DNA from: Gossypium raimondii
Lineage: Eukaryota; Streptophyta; Magnoliopsida; Malvales; Malvaceae
Reading direction: 5' to 3'
DNA length: 64,000 nt
Assembly: GCF_025698545.1 (NCBI RefSeq)
Contig: NC_068569.1
Location: forward strand, 10,106,001 to 10,170,000
Positions within the stretch are counted from its first letter, which is position 1; each line of letters starts with the position of its first letter. The notes beneath the pieces are model-generated. The model searched no databases. It saw nothing but the letters and a program-made list of their open reading frames with translations, and was not told the DNA's origin. Both the position numbers and the translations under genes were made by a program. Of this stretch, positions 47,358 through 59,228 are shown piece by piece.

Positions 47358-48310
47358 TTTGGTTGGTATCAAAGCTATGGTTTAGTCAGTTTTAGGACTA
47401 ACATAGCTAATATAGTCTAGCTATACATGCCACATTTAACTTGCGATAGTGTGAATATCTCCCAACTCTGACGAAAATTATTTTGATGAGACAGATATGT
47501 TTTCCAACCAAGTTAATTCTGATAGTACAGAAGTAAATACTCAGATGTTTGAGTGAAAATATGTTGATTATGAGTTGAAACTCATAAAGGTATGGATCAA
47601 AGAGTATGACACTTTGTTATTGAAAAATGTTATAATTATATGAACACATGAGTTATGATATTTGGATTATGATGCTATATGGAAATGTCAATTGTGAATT
47701 AGTGATTTGAGTTGGTATATGAATTATGTGTTAAGAACAAAAGTAATTAAAAACAAATGTTTATTAAATGCTTTGAGAATGTGAAATTAGTAATGAACTG
47801 GCTATTTGCGGTAGTATGTGTTATGTGCATTTATGTGTAAGTTAAATTTGAGGCTTTACTACCCTCACCCCCTATATCAGTAAAATGTTACAATGAAATC
47901 TGTAAGATTTGGGTTGAATAAGCTCATGAGTGTAGTGTTACAGAAGTTTGTGTACGGAAGATTAGTAATGTGGTCAGAAAAGTGAATGAATCAGCAAATG
48001 AAGACAGTATTAAAAGATATATTGGATAGCTCTGAAAACTACTCAGATTATGCAAAGTTACTGTTACAAAAGAAGTTAAATTCGATTAAATGATCTATTC
48101 AGGTATGTTATCTAAAGCAAGTATTAACTCGAAGCTTTTCTGAATTGATTTCTGTTAGTGAAGAGATAATGTGAAAATTTTTGATGATAGAATTAGACAG
48201 TTGAATAATATTTGTATTGTATTGATAGCTGAGTGCAGTGGCTATAGTCGGGCAATTACTATGATTCATTCTGGACATTCTGTGTGTACAATTATCCTCA
48301 GAAGTATATG
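47358..48310 (+). mobile_element. Primer-binding site and decayed internal region of the Gypsy element
   Basis: TGGTATCAAAGC at 47364-47375 corresponds to the initiator-Met tRNA primer-binding site common in plant Gypsy elements (consensus TGGTATCAGAGC) with one difference. The next 900 bp is interrupted by stops in all frames and shows no protease, reverse transcriptase or integrase, so the element is truncated early in its leader or gag region. It ends where the CGGTTAA-type repeat begins. Confidence 0.65.
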
Positions 48311-48321
48311 TGACTGACCTT

Positions 48322-48525
48322 ATTAATCGAAAAAAATTCGGTTAAAAACACATAATTTTCGGTTAATTCGGTTAACCGACCTTATTAACCGAAAAAAATT
48401 CGGTTCGGTTAATTTTTTTTAAAAAAAATCGGTTCGGTTAACGGTTAAAAATTTTGGAAGGTCGGTTAATTCGGTTATAGCAATTTCGGGTCAGTTAACC
48501 GGTCGGTTAACTGAATGAACACCCC
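48322..48525. mobile_element. CGGTTAA-rich repeat, hAT-like MITE remnant
   Basis: Repeated TTCGGTTAATTCGGTTAACC motifs in both orientations end with TGAACACCCCTAT, the kind of end seen in non-autonomous hAT elements of dicots. Clear terminal inverted repeats or an 8-bp target duplication were not found. It interrupts the PMD pseudogene at its 3' side. Confidence 0.45.
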
Positions 48526-49158
48526 TATCCGTGACGAGTCCGGCATCAGATAACCTCCAATTAATTGAAGAATGTATGCCCGAGCATATCAAATTCTTTC
48601 TATTTCGGTTGAATCTTCATCCGGATCTGGGAATGTGTCTTGTAACCAGCTCAACTCGATCTTACCTCCGTTTATTTTCTTCGGAATAGCGCCCAAAAGC
48701 TCGTAGCACACCGCTCCCCAATCGCTAGATTGGGCAGACCCGGTGACTGGGTACCCGTCCACCGGCAATCCCAATTGCAGACTGACATCTTCCAAAGTGA
48801 TAGTGCACTCTCCACATGGAAGATGGAATATGTGCGTCTTAGGTCTCCACCTCTCGATCAATGCACTTATTAGTTTCGGGTCCACCTTGCATCCCCGGCC
48901 TACCATCGCCACGTGCCAAAAACCCGCTTCCCGCAGTAGTTCTCTACCAACGGTGATGGAGGAGCATGCATATTCCGGATATTGCATTCCAATATCTGAT
49001 CTAAAGACTTTTATAACAAATAATAAATTAATAATTATCTAAAAATGCATAAATAAAAAAATCTTAAATAATATTTAAAAATTATATTTAACGCTTACCA
49101 TTTTCATTTGTTCCACTGATATGTGCTGCTTATCAAGACGATTCAATTCTCCGGCCAT
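48526..49158 (-). pseudogene. Plant mobile domain (PMD/MAIN-like) gene remnant
   Basis: Exon 1 is 49158-49099: MAGELNRLDKQHISVEQMKM followed by a GTAAGC donor. The second exon begins after GTCTTTAG (49000) and encodes PMD sequence: LREAGFWHVAMVGRGCKVDP, HIFHLPCGECTITLEDVSLQ, LGLPVDGYPVTGSAQSSDWG, DSTEIERI. PMD proteins include MAIN and MAIL1; most copies in plants are carried by Mutator-like or Gypsy elements. The start of exon 2 is out of phase with exon 1, and a further frame change occurs just before LREAGFW. A TGA at 48589-48591 interrupts a conserved I-R-Y-A-R-A-Y stretch, consistent with a CGA-to-TGA change; YARAYILQLIGGYLMPD follows it in frame. The rest of the domain is lost at the CGGTTAA repeat (about 48525). 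Confidence 0.85.
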
Positions 49159-49439
49159 TGCTGGAATCGTACAAATTTTTACGGTTTTAAAAAATTAAAA
49201 AAATAATTTTTTTAAATTATTTAAAAATAGGGATTTAAGAGAAATTTAAGAGGAACTTGAGAGCAAATTGAGATTAAATATGAATTTGAGAGAAATTTGG
49301 AAGGAATTTGAGAGCAAATTGAGAGGAAATTTAAAGGAAATTGAGAGGAAATTTGAGAGAGGATTAGTTTGTGGAAAAAAAAAGGGTGGGGGTATTTATA
49401 TATATATATATTTGGACCGTTGGGGGGCAACGGTCAAAA

Positions 49440-49710
49440 AAATGACTGTTGCACTTTTCACGCGCGGGGCAAATCGCGTCCCCAGGAGCGCGCTACATGT
49501 CAGCAAATCGCGTCCACGTCAGCATGCTTTACTGATGTGGACACAAACCGCGCTTACGTGGACGCGATTTGCTGACACGTCCCCTGACATCGCGCTGACG
49601 TGAACGCGATTTAGGGGAAAAGGGCCTATTCCGGTAAATAATAAAATACCAAACCCATTTCGATAAATTTTAAAAAAATTAGACTTTTAATGGTAAATTA
49701 CCCGTGGAGA
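49440..49710. repeat. GC-rich tandem repeats and possible Mutator-like terminal region next to the PMD remnant
   Basis: Repeated CACGTCAGC, ACGCGATTTGCTGACACGTC and GCGCTGACGTGAACGCGATT motifs form a CpG-rich block. It is followed by CCTATTCCGGTAAATAATAA and CCATTTCGATAAATTT, resembling terminal sequences that accompany PMD genes in cotton-type elements. The matching opposite terminus was not found. It lies 0.3 kb upstream of the PMD start. Confidence 0.45.
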
Positions 49711-50569
49711 CTTCCTTTTAATCAAAATGATGGGGACAAAGAATAAATATATATTATTTATTTCATTAAAATGCGCTATACCAAAATAATAAATGGTATT
49801 TCAAATAAAATGTAACATAATAATATTAATTTTACTTATTTTATATAATAAATAAATATAATAGAAATGTTGCTTCACTGAATATATTTGTCATACATAT
49901 TAATTAAATTAATTTGTTTAAATGTTAGTTTTCAATAATAAAATTTAAAAGCCTAATTTATAGTTTGTGTTGTTTGAAATTCATCTTTATGTTTACAGCT
50001 TTAAGCTTTTGATGAGCAAGGTTAGTTTAATCCTTATAATCAAATGACAACATCTGTCATATAATATATATACTTTCTTATTATATAAATAATTAAAATT
50101 TTAATTAAAAATTCACACATCAAGCCAACAGATTTTGTTTCTTTTTTCAATGTTGGCTTCCAGAAAATGACCAAGAGCCTTCAAGATTCTCATTTTCGTG
50201 TCAATCTGTAATGGTAGATGTTAGACATGACACAATAGACCTTCATTGCCAAAATAAATCAACACTATACGATTGTTGATTTGTCAGCCATGCCTTAAAT
50301 AAATCTTGTAATTCTATATTTAATATTAATATACACACAAATAATCAGCAGGGAACAAGCAATGGACAATGTCAACACAAGCATCCACCAAATCTTACCG
50401 AATACCACAACAATCCAATAGCTTAAATTATAAACAAATTAAAACCTTCTTTCTTAGAAATCATATGTTTGTATCAATAACACAAATTACTAATTTGAAA
50501 AGAAAAAAAAAAAAACATAATAACAATTTTAACAATATTTCTTGAACACATGACATTTTATATATATCC
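49711..50569. other. Intergenic, AT-rich
   Basis: No gene or repeat was recognised; this is the 3' flank of the OVATE gene. Confidence 0.5.
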
Positions 50570-51469
50570 TTACCTTATGTTGTGCCTTGTTCTCATTGAT
50601 CTTTGATGATCTCGTACATTATTACGAGCCTTCATCGGAACTTCTATATCATGTTGACGCAAATCCACGACCAGGTCAACAAAAGCATTTAAAATGAATT
50701 TGTAACACTTCTTGTCGTTCAAGTTCAAGTAACAAAACACAAGCTCTTCCATGAAATCCCAATCAATATCGGAATTATGTTTCAGCCTCATTTCCACCAT
50801 ATCTTGCATTGAACGTCGAAAATCATCATACGGGTTTGGAGAATACGTTAACACCGCGATGCACTCATTCGGAATATTGCTCAGTGACTTGACAGTGACC
50901 CCATCACCCCCGATGGTGCCATTGCTGTTAGAACCGTTGGCAGCGGTAGTATTATCGATTGAAGCTGACGACTTTGACGTTGAACCCAGCTCCTCAGACA
51001 TTGACTTGGTCCCAGCACTGCTGCGAGCCTCGTCAACAAGCGAACCCGACGACCCCGTCGACACAAAGAACCTGTTCGAGCCACAAAGATCAGAGGGAAG
51101 ATCAATAAACCTTGGAGAATCAAGGAAGATGCCACGGGTGCCTTTTACTTCATCATCTTCTAATCTAACGTCACTTCTCTTTTCATTAATTTCGCCGTAG
51201 TCTTCAATATACAGTGACTTGAAATTCTCGAAGAGGAAACGATCAACATCAGCAAGTGTCGCCGCAACATCATTACTATCATCGCTGTTCCCTTGATGAC
51301 CATGATTTTCGGCAAGGTTGACTGCAAAAGATAGGGTTTTGGTGTGTTTGCATCGGATCCATTTCTTGGAAGAAGAGAGTGAGTTTGGAGGAAGGAACTG
51401 AATATTTGGGGAAGTTTTTTTGATCTTGGAGACGTAATCCTGGAGAGATTTTTGAAGCTTCTTGGACAT
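50570..51469 (-). CDS. OFP14: OVATE family protein, OFP14-like transcriptional repressor
   Basis: A single-exon gene of 299 residues, as is usual for OVATE family proteins, which act as plant-specific repressors and interact with TALE homeodomain and TRM proteins in organ shape control. The start MSKKLQKSLQDYVSKIKK at 51469 matches the N-terminus of OFP14-like members; an upstream in-frame ATG at 51484 adds only MEKKI. The middle is Ser/Asn-rich and likely disordered. The OVATE domain is at about 213-272: YDDFRRSMQDMVEMRL, DWDFMEELVFCYLNLNDKKC, FILNAFVDLVVDL. A basic tail follows. The paralogue assignment (OFP14 rather than OFP13/18) rests on the N-terminus and is moderate. Plus-strand open frames opposite it are shadows. 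Confidence 0.9.
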   Translation of the reverse strand: MSKKLQKSLQDYVSKIKKTSPNIQFLPPNSLSSSKKWIRCKHTKTLSFAVNLAENHGHQGNSDDSNDVAATLADVDRFLFENFKSLYIEDYGEINEKRSDVRLEDDEVKGTRGIFLDSPRFIDLPSDLCGSNRFFVSTGSSGSLVDEARSSAGTKSMSEELGSTSKSSASIDNTTAANGSNSNGTIGGDGVTVKSLSNIPNECIAVLTYSPNPYDDFRRSMQDMVEMRLKHNSDIDWDFMEELVFCYLNLNDKKCYKFILNAFVDLVVDLRQHDIEVPMKARNNVRDHQRSMRTRHNIR

Positions 51470-52499
51470 AATTTTTTTTTCCAAGCTCTTTGGTTTATCA
51501 AAGTATAAAAAAGCATAAGAATAAACAGGTTCAGGTTGGGTTATTATAATAATATTTACAAAGCAAATAGAAACAAATGCTTTGAAAACTTACCTTGTGT
51601 AGCTCATCAAATTTGGGTAAGATTTGACAAATATGGTTTGCTATTAAATAGTGGAAAAGATTTACTTAATGGAGGCCAGATTTTCAATGGAAATGTGAAA
51701 AATATTTGGTAAGATTTGGGTTGCTGTTAAATCATGGAAAGATTTACTTTGTTTAGGATACATTTTGGGATGCTAATATTAAAAGCATTTAATTTATTAG
51801 GTTGTTTTTAATTTGGCAGATTTTATGGAAAGTAATATTTAAATAGAGATTTTAAAATTGTATTGATTCAGAGGTTTCGTTCTGGTATATTAATGTATGG
51901 GGTTATTTGTTTTGACCATTAATGAATTTATACATTAACTTTTACAGTTTTCATTGGTTGTTGGTATAAGATTAAAATTTATTTAATTATTTTTCACCTC
52001 AAAACATGAGAAATACAACTAAAATAATTAGCACTTAATAAACATACTGGAGCTACATTATTATGTGTCCATTAATGAATTTAAGAAATGAAACAAAAGA
52101 AGTATGGCCTTTAACTACCGAAGCTGAATGAACGTGGGTTTTGAAATAGGGGTTATACTTTATTTTGATTTACCATTTCACGTTTATGTTATTGAAAATA
52201 GCTACTAAACTATAAATTTTAATTAATTTTTCATAATTTTATTTTTAAATAAAATATTACTTTTAAATATTCATCTTAATGATTTGAAAAATAATGAAAA
52301 AATATTATTTTAATTATTCTATTTAACAGCCAACATTAAGTTATTTAATGGAAGAAAGACTTGAAATTTTTTAAAAATATATAAAAAGAATATCTTTTTA
52401 TAAATAACAGTTTTTATTAATATTTAATATTATGTTAATTAATTGTTTTTAATTATTTAAACGAAATATATTTATTATATATTTGAGGAGTTTATTGTT
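51470..52499. other. OVATE gene promoter side and intergenic DNA
   Basis: Direct similarity exists between about 51598-51660 and 51700-51740 (AAGATTTG...GGTTTGCTATTAAAT...GGAAAAGATTTACTT), a small imperfect repeat in the upstream region. The remainder is AT-rich with no gene. Confidence 0.45.
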
Positions 52500-53279
52500 C
52501 ATATTCTGACCAATCAGTAAGACGATTTGAGGAGGCGTGTGCTTGGGATGCTATGGGTATTTGGTTTAACCAGAATGTATTGGTTTGGAAGCATATCTCT
52601 ATGACGACAGACCAGCTTGTGCTTTATGTTGATGAATTCATACATTGTTGGTTGGGCCGCATACGGTTCACATCTCTCAATCGGTTAAGTGTCTAGGGGT
52701 TGAGGGAGGTGATGATTGGGAGGAAGCCGTCTAATGGCATGCTCAAATGTAATGTTGATGGTGCTACTTTTGTTGATAATGAACATGTGGGATGGGTTGC
52801 TGTTGTGCACAATGTGTAGGAGGCCTTATAAGATGTATTTTGGGTTTCATGAACAGCTCTTCTGATCCTTTTATGGCTGAAATTTTGACTGTGCGTGAGG
52901 CTCTTTTTTGGCTTAGGTCGTTGCACTTGGATGGTGTTATCATGAAAATTGGTAGCAAGCTTCTCTGGCAAGTGGTTTATTTGAGGCGTGTAGATACTTC
53001 GGATTCAAGATTATTATTAAAAAATTGTGTTGCTATTGCCTTCAGGTTTCAATCTTTTAACCTCCATTGGGTTCGAAAGGATGTTAATAATGTTGCTCAT
53101 GCATTGTTGTCCCTCCTATATTGTTGGTATTGTAAGCGCCGAGAGATTGGCTAATATAAATGTTAATGAGGGGAGTTAGGCTCGAGTGTATTGGGTAAGC
53201 TTGATGGTTTGGACTTAAGTGCCCCTCTTGTTTTTTCCTATTATTATTTTAATGAAGTTGTCTTTTCTTGAAAAAAAAA
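52500..53279 (+). mobile_element. 5'-truncated LINE, 3' RNase H end
   Basis: Broken frames encode the RNase H-like C-terminal domain common in plant L1-type LINEs: KCNVDGATFVDNEHVGWVAV (about 52740-52800, followed by a stop), then MNSSSDPFMAEILTVREALF, HLDGVIMKIGS and FNLHWVRKDVNNVAHAL (52850-53105). A short 3' UTR with TTTTAATGAAGTTGTCTTTT ends in a nine-A tract at about 53271-53279. The reverse transcriptase and endonuclease are absent. I did not find a clear target-site duplication. Confidence 0.8.
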
Positions 53280-53533
53280 CTTGATTAAATTCAATTTAAG
53301 TTAATTTAAATTAAAATTGAATAAAAAAATTAATAATAAAAAATCAAACTTTAGTTTCATAATTCAATCATACAAAAGTGAAGTGACAAAATTCAATATA
53401 AAATTAAAATAAAGCGGTAAATTTATCTTTAGTTTAAAAGTGCAATGATAAGTATCAATAAAACTAAAATATAATGGCAAGTTTCATTTACTATCTAAAG
53501 TAGTGACAAATTTACATATTAAACATGACTCAC

Positions 53534-54040
53534 TTAACACTTATCACATGCCGAGAATTTAGCTCTATTGTCGTGCTCCCTTATGCTCAATACTTATGCC
53601 TACACGTGCCAAAACTCAATGTTTAAATATTCTACGAAATACATGCACGAGAAAGCCTCTAGGCACTCTAATATACCAAATACAAGAGTTAGTAACTTAG
53701 TATGCTAAGAAGGAGAAAGCTATAAGCTCATATTACTTAACACAACTTATGTACGCCTGAGCTTTTCCATTGGTGGGTGCCTCCCATTTATAGGCCAAAC
53801 CCCATATAGGATCCACTAATTAATGATACAACAAATGCATGATCAAAATATACTAGCCAATTAATATATAGTTTAAGACTATGGTTGAGGTGGTGGAAGT
53901 ACGGCCTAAAGGCTTTCATTGAGTCAGCAAGGCATCCCCTACATCTTTTATAGGCCTCCCTAGGATTGGACCAATACAATATTTAATTTCACCCCTACGA
54001 TGTTTTGTAATGTTTTAGTGCTCACTTGTGTGTTCCAACA
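53534..54040 (-). mobile_element. Putative solo LTR, about 0.5 kb
   Basis: Reading the minus strand it starts TGTTGGAACACAC at 54040 and contains a TATA-like CCTATAAATGGGAGGC near 53795. It is flanked by CTCAC at 53529-53533 and 54041-54045. The far end reads TTAACAC rather than the expected TG on the plus strand, so the boundary may be mutated or wrong. The length and TATA box fit a Copia-type LTR. Confidence 0.4.
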
Positions 54041-54045
54041 CTCAC

Positions 54046-57000
54046 CACAAGTTTCTAAACTTGTCCTACACTTTTAGTACTCGCGTGCATTGGGGACATC
54101 CGAACCCTTTGTTCTCAAAGTATCTTAAAAGTGATTCGAAGGCTTCAAAAGCCTACCAACCCACTAACTGCACTCAGAGGACCTTCACCCTTGGAGACTT
54201 TCAAAGTCACCAGGCCAAATCTCTTTGCATGCGCAATTGCCACCATAGTCGCATGTATAGGTATTGCCTCCAACACTTATGTGCAGGTCATTAAAGGTAA
54301 AATTAGGAGTTTTTTTTTATTGTAGTGTTAAATTTTGAAAAATTAAATGTTTAAAAAGTAACATTAACACTCTATAAACTAATGCATAAAATGGTTAAAT
54401 GTAAATTGATTATAAAATGGTAATTAATTTTTTTCACAAAATATAGACCATTTAAATATTTTTTGTGCCATGAGATTAATACAATATATCAAATACAAGA
54501 TTCACAATAATCACACTATTAACAAAAATTTCTAAAGACATTGCTAAAATTTTAATCAATGTTCAAAAATTATAAGGATAATCAAACCTAATTTTCTTTC
54601 ATGATTAGTATTAATCAACATCTAAAATTATCACCCCATCAAGATGTTAGGAATTTCATGCAAAATCAATATCTCAAAACAATTCAATAATGAACACTTA
54701 TAATCTTGCATAAAAGTCCTAATCTATGAAAAATAAAGTCGCAATCTTAATTTTCTAGAGGTAAATAAATAAAAATAAAAATAAAAGAAAATGTTATACC
54801 CACTTAAATTTTTTAAAAGATTGATCATTTATCATGTAAAAGTCTTAAAAATTGGGTGAGAAAATAAGTAGATTTTAAAACATTATAAATATTACAATAA
54901 ATTAAGATAAAATAAAAAAAAATTAAAGATTCTTGGAGTTTTAGTGAGAAAGAAATTATTTTTCTTATAAAGTATTTATTTTTAAACTTTTTTTTTTAGA
55001 TTGACTCCACAATTATTGAAGTGGCTCCGACCTTCCTTGTTTGACGTGCAAAGATGCTAAACACCATTGTGATAGCAAATTCTCCTTTCGAAGTAATCAC
55101 AGCAATGAATTTCTTAGCACCGGTTTATTTTTAGCTACCCTTACATTTATGATTAAAATAGTATGATTTTTAACCTCTGTTAATGTTGCATTAATTATTT
55201 TATGCTAAATTATAGAGTAATGTAATTTAGTTTTCAATATTTATATATTTTGTCAATTTAATTTTTATTTTTTAAATTAAATTTAGTTATATTTAAAAGT
55301 CTAACATTTTAATTGATATTTTTATTAAATAAATAATAATTTAACCCTTTTTAAAAGGTTTAAGGTCAAATTCAACTTTTTTGAAAAGTTGAAGAACAAA
55401 TTCAATTAGAAAAGAATGAGGGTCAAATTGACACAAGATGTAAACGTAGAGGTTAAATTTGACTTTATGCCTAAAATTTAAAGTTACAATATGCTTTGAG
55501 TTTTGTACTCTCTTTGGAATTTAGTACCCATATATTTATTTTCAAGAAAAAAGAAGCTCACTTGGAAGAAATATGACCAAAAAAAACATTGTAATCGATC
55601 TAAATTTAATAAAGGAATTCAACGGTGTTAATAATTTTAAAATTCACATAATTATTTTAATAAGAGTAAATTACTTAAACTATCTGATGACATTATAAAC
55701 TTTGAGGTATTAAATTATATAAAAATTAAAGTATAAAATTAAATCTCAAATTTAAGCATAATATAGGACCAAAATTAAAATTTAACTATAAGAGTGATTA
55801 GAATTTGAGATGCAATACCTGTTTCCAAGCTTTAGATAAATCTGCTGAAAACTACATTTTGATAAACCAATTTTGAGTTACTTGGAACTTTGAGACATTC
55901 AAGAAATATCTCATTTCACTTTTGGTCAAGATTCATCCCTGATTGCAATAATAATACAACTTATAAAGGCAGCCCACATGTTGTGGTTGGATGATTGAAG
56001 AACATAGAATCATATATTCCTTTAGTGGATGTTTAGGCTCCATCAAATGGTCTGTCGAAGTTACAGATAGGGCCCGGACATGAGAAGTGAAGGTGAATGA
56101 CTTGGTAAAAGAACCAGAATTGCAGTGCCCATTATCTGTTCTGAACTCAAAATCTTAACCTGTGCTGGGGCTTCTTGCATTGGAAATTAGGAAATTTTCT
56201 CATATTATCTATTCATAAAGCTTGTTGTGAAATCTCTCTTGCCATTTTCACCATACTTATTGATTATGGTGATTGAATGGATCTATCTAAGCTTATATGG
56301 ATCAGGGTAATGGTTAATTTTTGTAATAATATCATGCACGTATTATTTGTAATTGTTATCTTCTTCAGTTCTAGCTCGTTACATGCAAATTGAGGAAATC
56401 AACACAAACACTGGGGTTCCAAGCTTTTGAAAGAAGGGTTAAGCCATGCACCAAATGACACTCTCACTGGGCCTTATTCTGCATTTCTAAGACTTTAAGA
56501 TGTGACCTGAACCATTGCAAATGGAAAAACTAGTGACTGGTGAGACATCTGGGTCCATATGTATGAACATATGGTTGCACCATTCATTTGTTTATATACT
56601 ATTAACCATACATACCATAAGAATCTCAAAAGTTAAGATTTATTTATAAAAATAATTTTTAAAAAAATTTATTTCAGCTGTATGAAAAGGACTTTTAAAC
56701 CAGGATTCAAAAAGCCCAATTTCATGCTTTGAACTGAAGAGAAAAAAGAAAATATGTTTCTGTTACTAAACCTAACAGGGAAGTTGCATGATATATATAT
56801 ATGTATATATATATAAGCAAGTTCTGTGCCACTAATGAAAATTGATTAAAATAATTTTCTTATTAGCAGAAAGCTTGCAGTGTTGATTAGTTAATGATTA
56901 AATGAACAGCTAAACCAGGAACAACAATGTGATTCTTCATTATAAAAGCTTGTAAGTTGAATGTTCAGTTTTCAAACTACCTCAATTTTTTTTCCCATAA

Positions 57001-57479
57001 AACATCCCTGCAATCTTCAGAAAAATAATAGGATAATACCCATTTGAAAATTAAAAATTATTTTGATATAATCCTTTTAATCATTAATGTTTATAATATA
57101 TTTCAAGTTTCACTTAAAATCTAAAGAAAACAAAATGAAAATATGCTCTACAGGTTTCCTTTTGCCAGACTGGGTTTGCAATATTCAACCATGAAATGTG
57201 ATCACACATCTTCAGTTTCTTATGAGCAAATAAATCCAGTGTTTAGTCCAGTCGGTCCGTGGCATCCGATAGGTAAGAGGAAATATGGCGGCGGAGGGAT
57301 TAAATGAAGAAAAAAGCCACACAAGAAGATGAGATGAGTAAGAAGAGTAGATATGTTTTCATTAATTAAGATGACCAAATATGTAAAGCTTGGTGGATCT
57401 TAACATAGTAAATTGATCATATCAAAGTAAAAAAAAAAAAAAAACTATATATTATTTTCTTAACTCAACAATACATGGA
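54046..57479. other. Intergenic, no recognised gene
   Basis: 54046-54300 is more complex sequence without a convincing frame. 54300-55700 is AT-rich with A/T runs. 55800-57200 contains simple repeats, including (AT)n at about 56790-56815. The 3' flank of the small protein gene begins near 57400. Confidence 0.5.
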
Positions 57480-57818
57480 TCAAGCTATGAATCCAGTCTT
57501 GTCAAAAACCCTTGAGGGAACAGCAAACCTAGCTGAAAAAGACCTGGAGAAGTCATCAGGATCAGCTGAGATCAAGCCCTGATCGAAGTTCTGTGCATAT
57601 GTATGAGGATCATAAGAAACATTATGCACCCCAGAAGTAGTCCTTGATGTACAAGCAAATACCTTCTTCTTTTCCCTCATCAACTTCCGCCATAGCAGCC
57701 TCCACCTCGGCACCTTTGATGTGGTCGTCAACACACTGATTGAAAGCATCCGGTCATAACGGTTGCTTCTCCATCTCAACTCCTGGATGCCTGAGCTGCA
57801 CAACTTGCTAACTTCCAT
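57480..57818 (-). CDS. Small plant-specific protein of unknown function, 112 residues
   Basis: A single exon. The N-terminus has MEVSKLCSSGIQELRWRSNR; the middle is basic (WRLLWRKLMREKKKVF); the C-terminal half carries SYDPHTYAQNFDQG and DPDDFSRSFSARFAVPSR. I recall the last two motifs from a family of short, uncharacterised plant proteins that often appear stress-responsive; no biochemical function is known to me. There is no signal peptide or membrane segment. A TATA element lies about 95 nt upstream of the ATG. Conserved-looking composition and a clean promoter support a real gene. Confidence 0.8.
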   Translation of the reverse strand: MEVSKLCSSGIQELRWRSNRYDRMLSISVLTTTSKVPRWRLLWRKLMREKKKVFACTSRTTSGVHNVSYDPHTYAQNFDQGLISADPDDFSRSFSARFAVPSRVFDKTGFIA

Positions 57819-57910
57819 TGTGAAAGAGAAGCTAGAAATTGTGGGTTTTTATTTGAGATCTTGTTGAGGCAAGAGTGTAAAAGCCTATGGATATTCATGC
57901 TGTATGGTAG

Positions 57911-57918
57911 TTATATAC
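57911..57918 (-). promoter_or_regulatory. TATA box of the small protein gene
   Basis: The minus strand reads CGTATATAACTACC here, about 95 nt upstream of the ATG at 57818, a usual distance for a plant leader of about 60 nt. Confidence 0.55.
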
Positions 57919-59228
57919 GAAGCAATAACATGCTTCCAAAGTCAAAATCCTGTGATGAGCTAATAATAGAATTCTTTTATTTTATCTTATTTTTCAAAAA
58001 AGAAAACCAAAATTTCAGCTTAATTTGACTTACAATATTTGATCCTGAAATTATGCTGCATGTGATGGTGAGTTATTAATGTTTCCTTTGGTTCTATTAT
58101 TATTATAATAATTCAGCTACATGCACTGGCTAATTTGATAATTGGGTTAGCATAATTGCTTGATTGAACCGTTTAGAATTGAATTTTCATGCTTTAACAA
58201 CAACTCTTCAAAACATTATTATTCAGACTAATTAAGATGCTCTTCGAAAAGGAATAATAAATAGATGCAACAAAATACATTCAAATGGGGATTGGGGAGT
58301 ATTAGGCCATGGGTGCAGCCCAAAACAACAGTTCCCCATTAGGGGTAGCTGCCACAGATCCGAAACTCATATTCAAATGTAGAACCTTAGATTAATAATG
58401 GGATTATGTTTATTAAACTACTTTCCTATTTCGTTAATTATATCTTTTTTCTTTTAGCTTACTAGATTCTTAATTTATATGTAATTTGGTTCCACTTAAA
58501 ATTTTAATTGATACGTAATTTATCTCTTCTCTATCATTTTAGATTTCTTTAATTTTTTATGATTATAAATATGGGAAAGAATAGAGTAAGTGTGAACATA
58601 TAACAAGGTTAGCCACTTCTACAGTTCATACTTATTAGTATCTTAGCAGTAAAAAATGTTTAAATCTCTTCCATGGTGTCAGAGGCATTGATTAGCCTCA
58701 CGGTCAATTTTTTCAATTTTGTTTTCAGGTTGACGATTGTAGTGGAGGATACCCACCAACCACAAATCAAATCCCAGCCACCGGAACCCAAACCACCTCG
58801 GGCACGTCGTCGATTTTTGTAATCTCCGCCTCTTTTTCTTCTTTTATCATCTTTCGCCACCGTCACAATACCGTCCATCGGCATCACTACCTAACCTCCA
58901 AACCATCCCTGTTTTACTATCCTGTTTCTGTTCCCATCCCTCACTTTCCTATTTTATTACTACTTTCTATCTAACAATCATAAAAGCGGCTGATGGGAAA
59001 ATCCAAATCATTTTTTTTATACAGATTAACCAATTTGTCCAGCATAATGGAAACAGGATATGCTATAATTACAATATCATGAAATAATATGCTGCACAAG
59101 TTTAAGAAACCTGTTTCAATATCTATTTACAATGATGGCTGTGGAACACTGGTTAATCTTTCAGCTTTTCTGCACCGCAAGCAATCCAATCCATTCCACT
59201 TCATTCTTCGTACCCATCGCTTCCAACT
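57919..59228. other. Intergenic, no recognised gene
   Basis: AT-rich. The minus-strand frame at 58660-58887 is Gly/Arg-rich and low-complexity, not convincing as a gene. Confidence 0.5.

Noticed and set aside
49268-49603. 111-codon plus-strand frame
   Set aside because: It runs through low-complexity GAGGAAATTTGAGAG repeats, an AT microsatellite and the GC-rich repeat; no protein family was recognised.
58660-58887. Minus-strand frame rich in Gly, Arg and Lys
   Set aside because: Low complexity, no recognised domain, no splice or promoter support.
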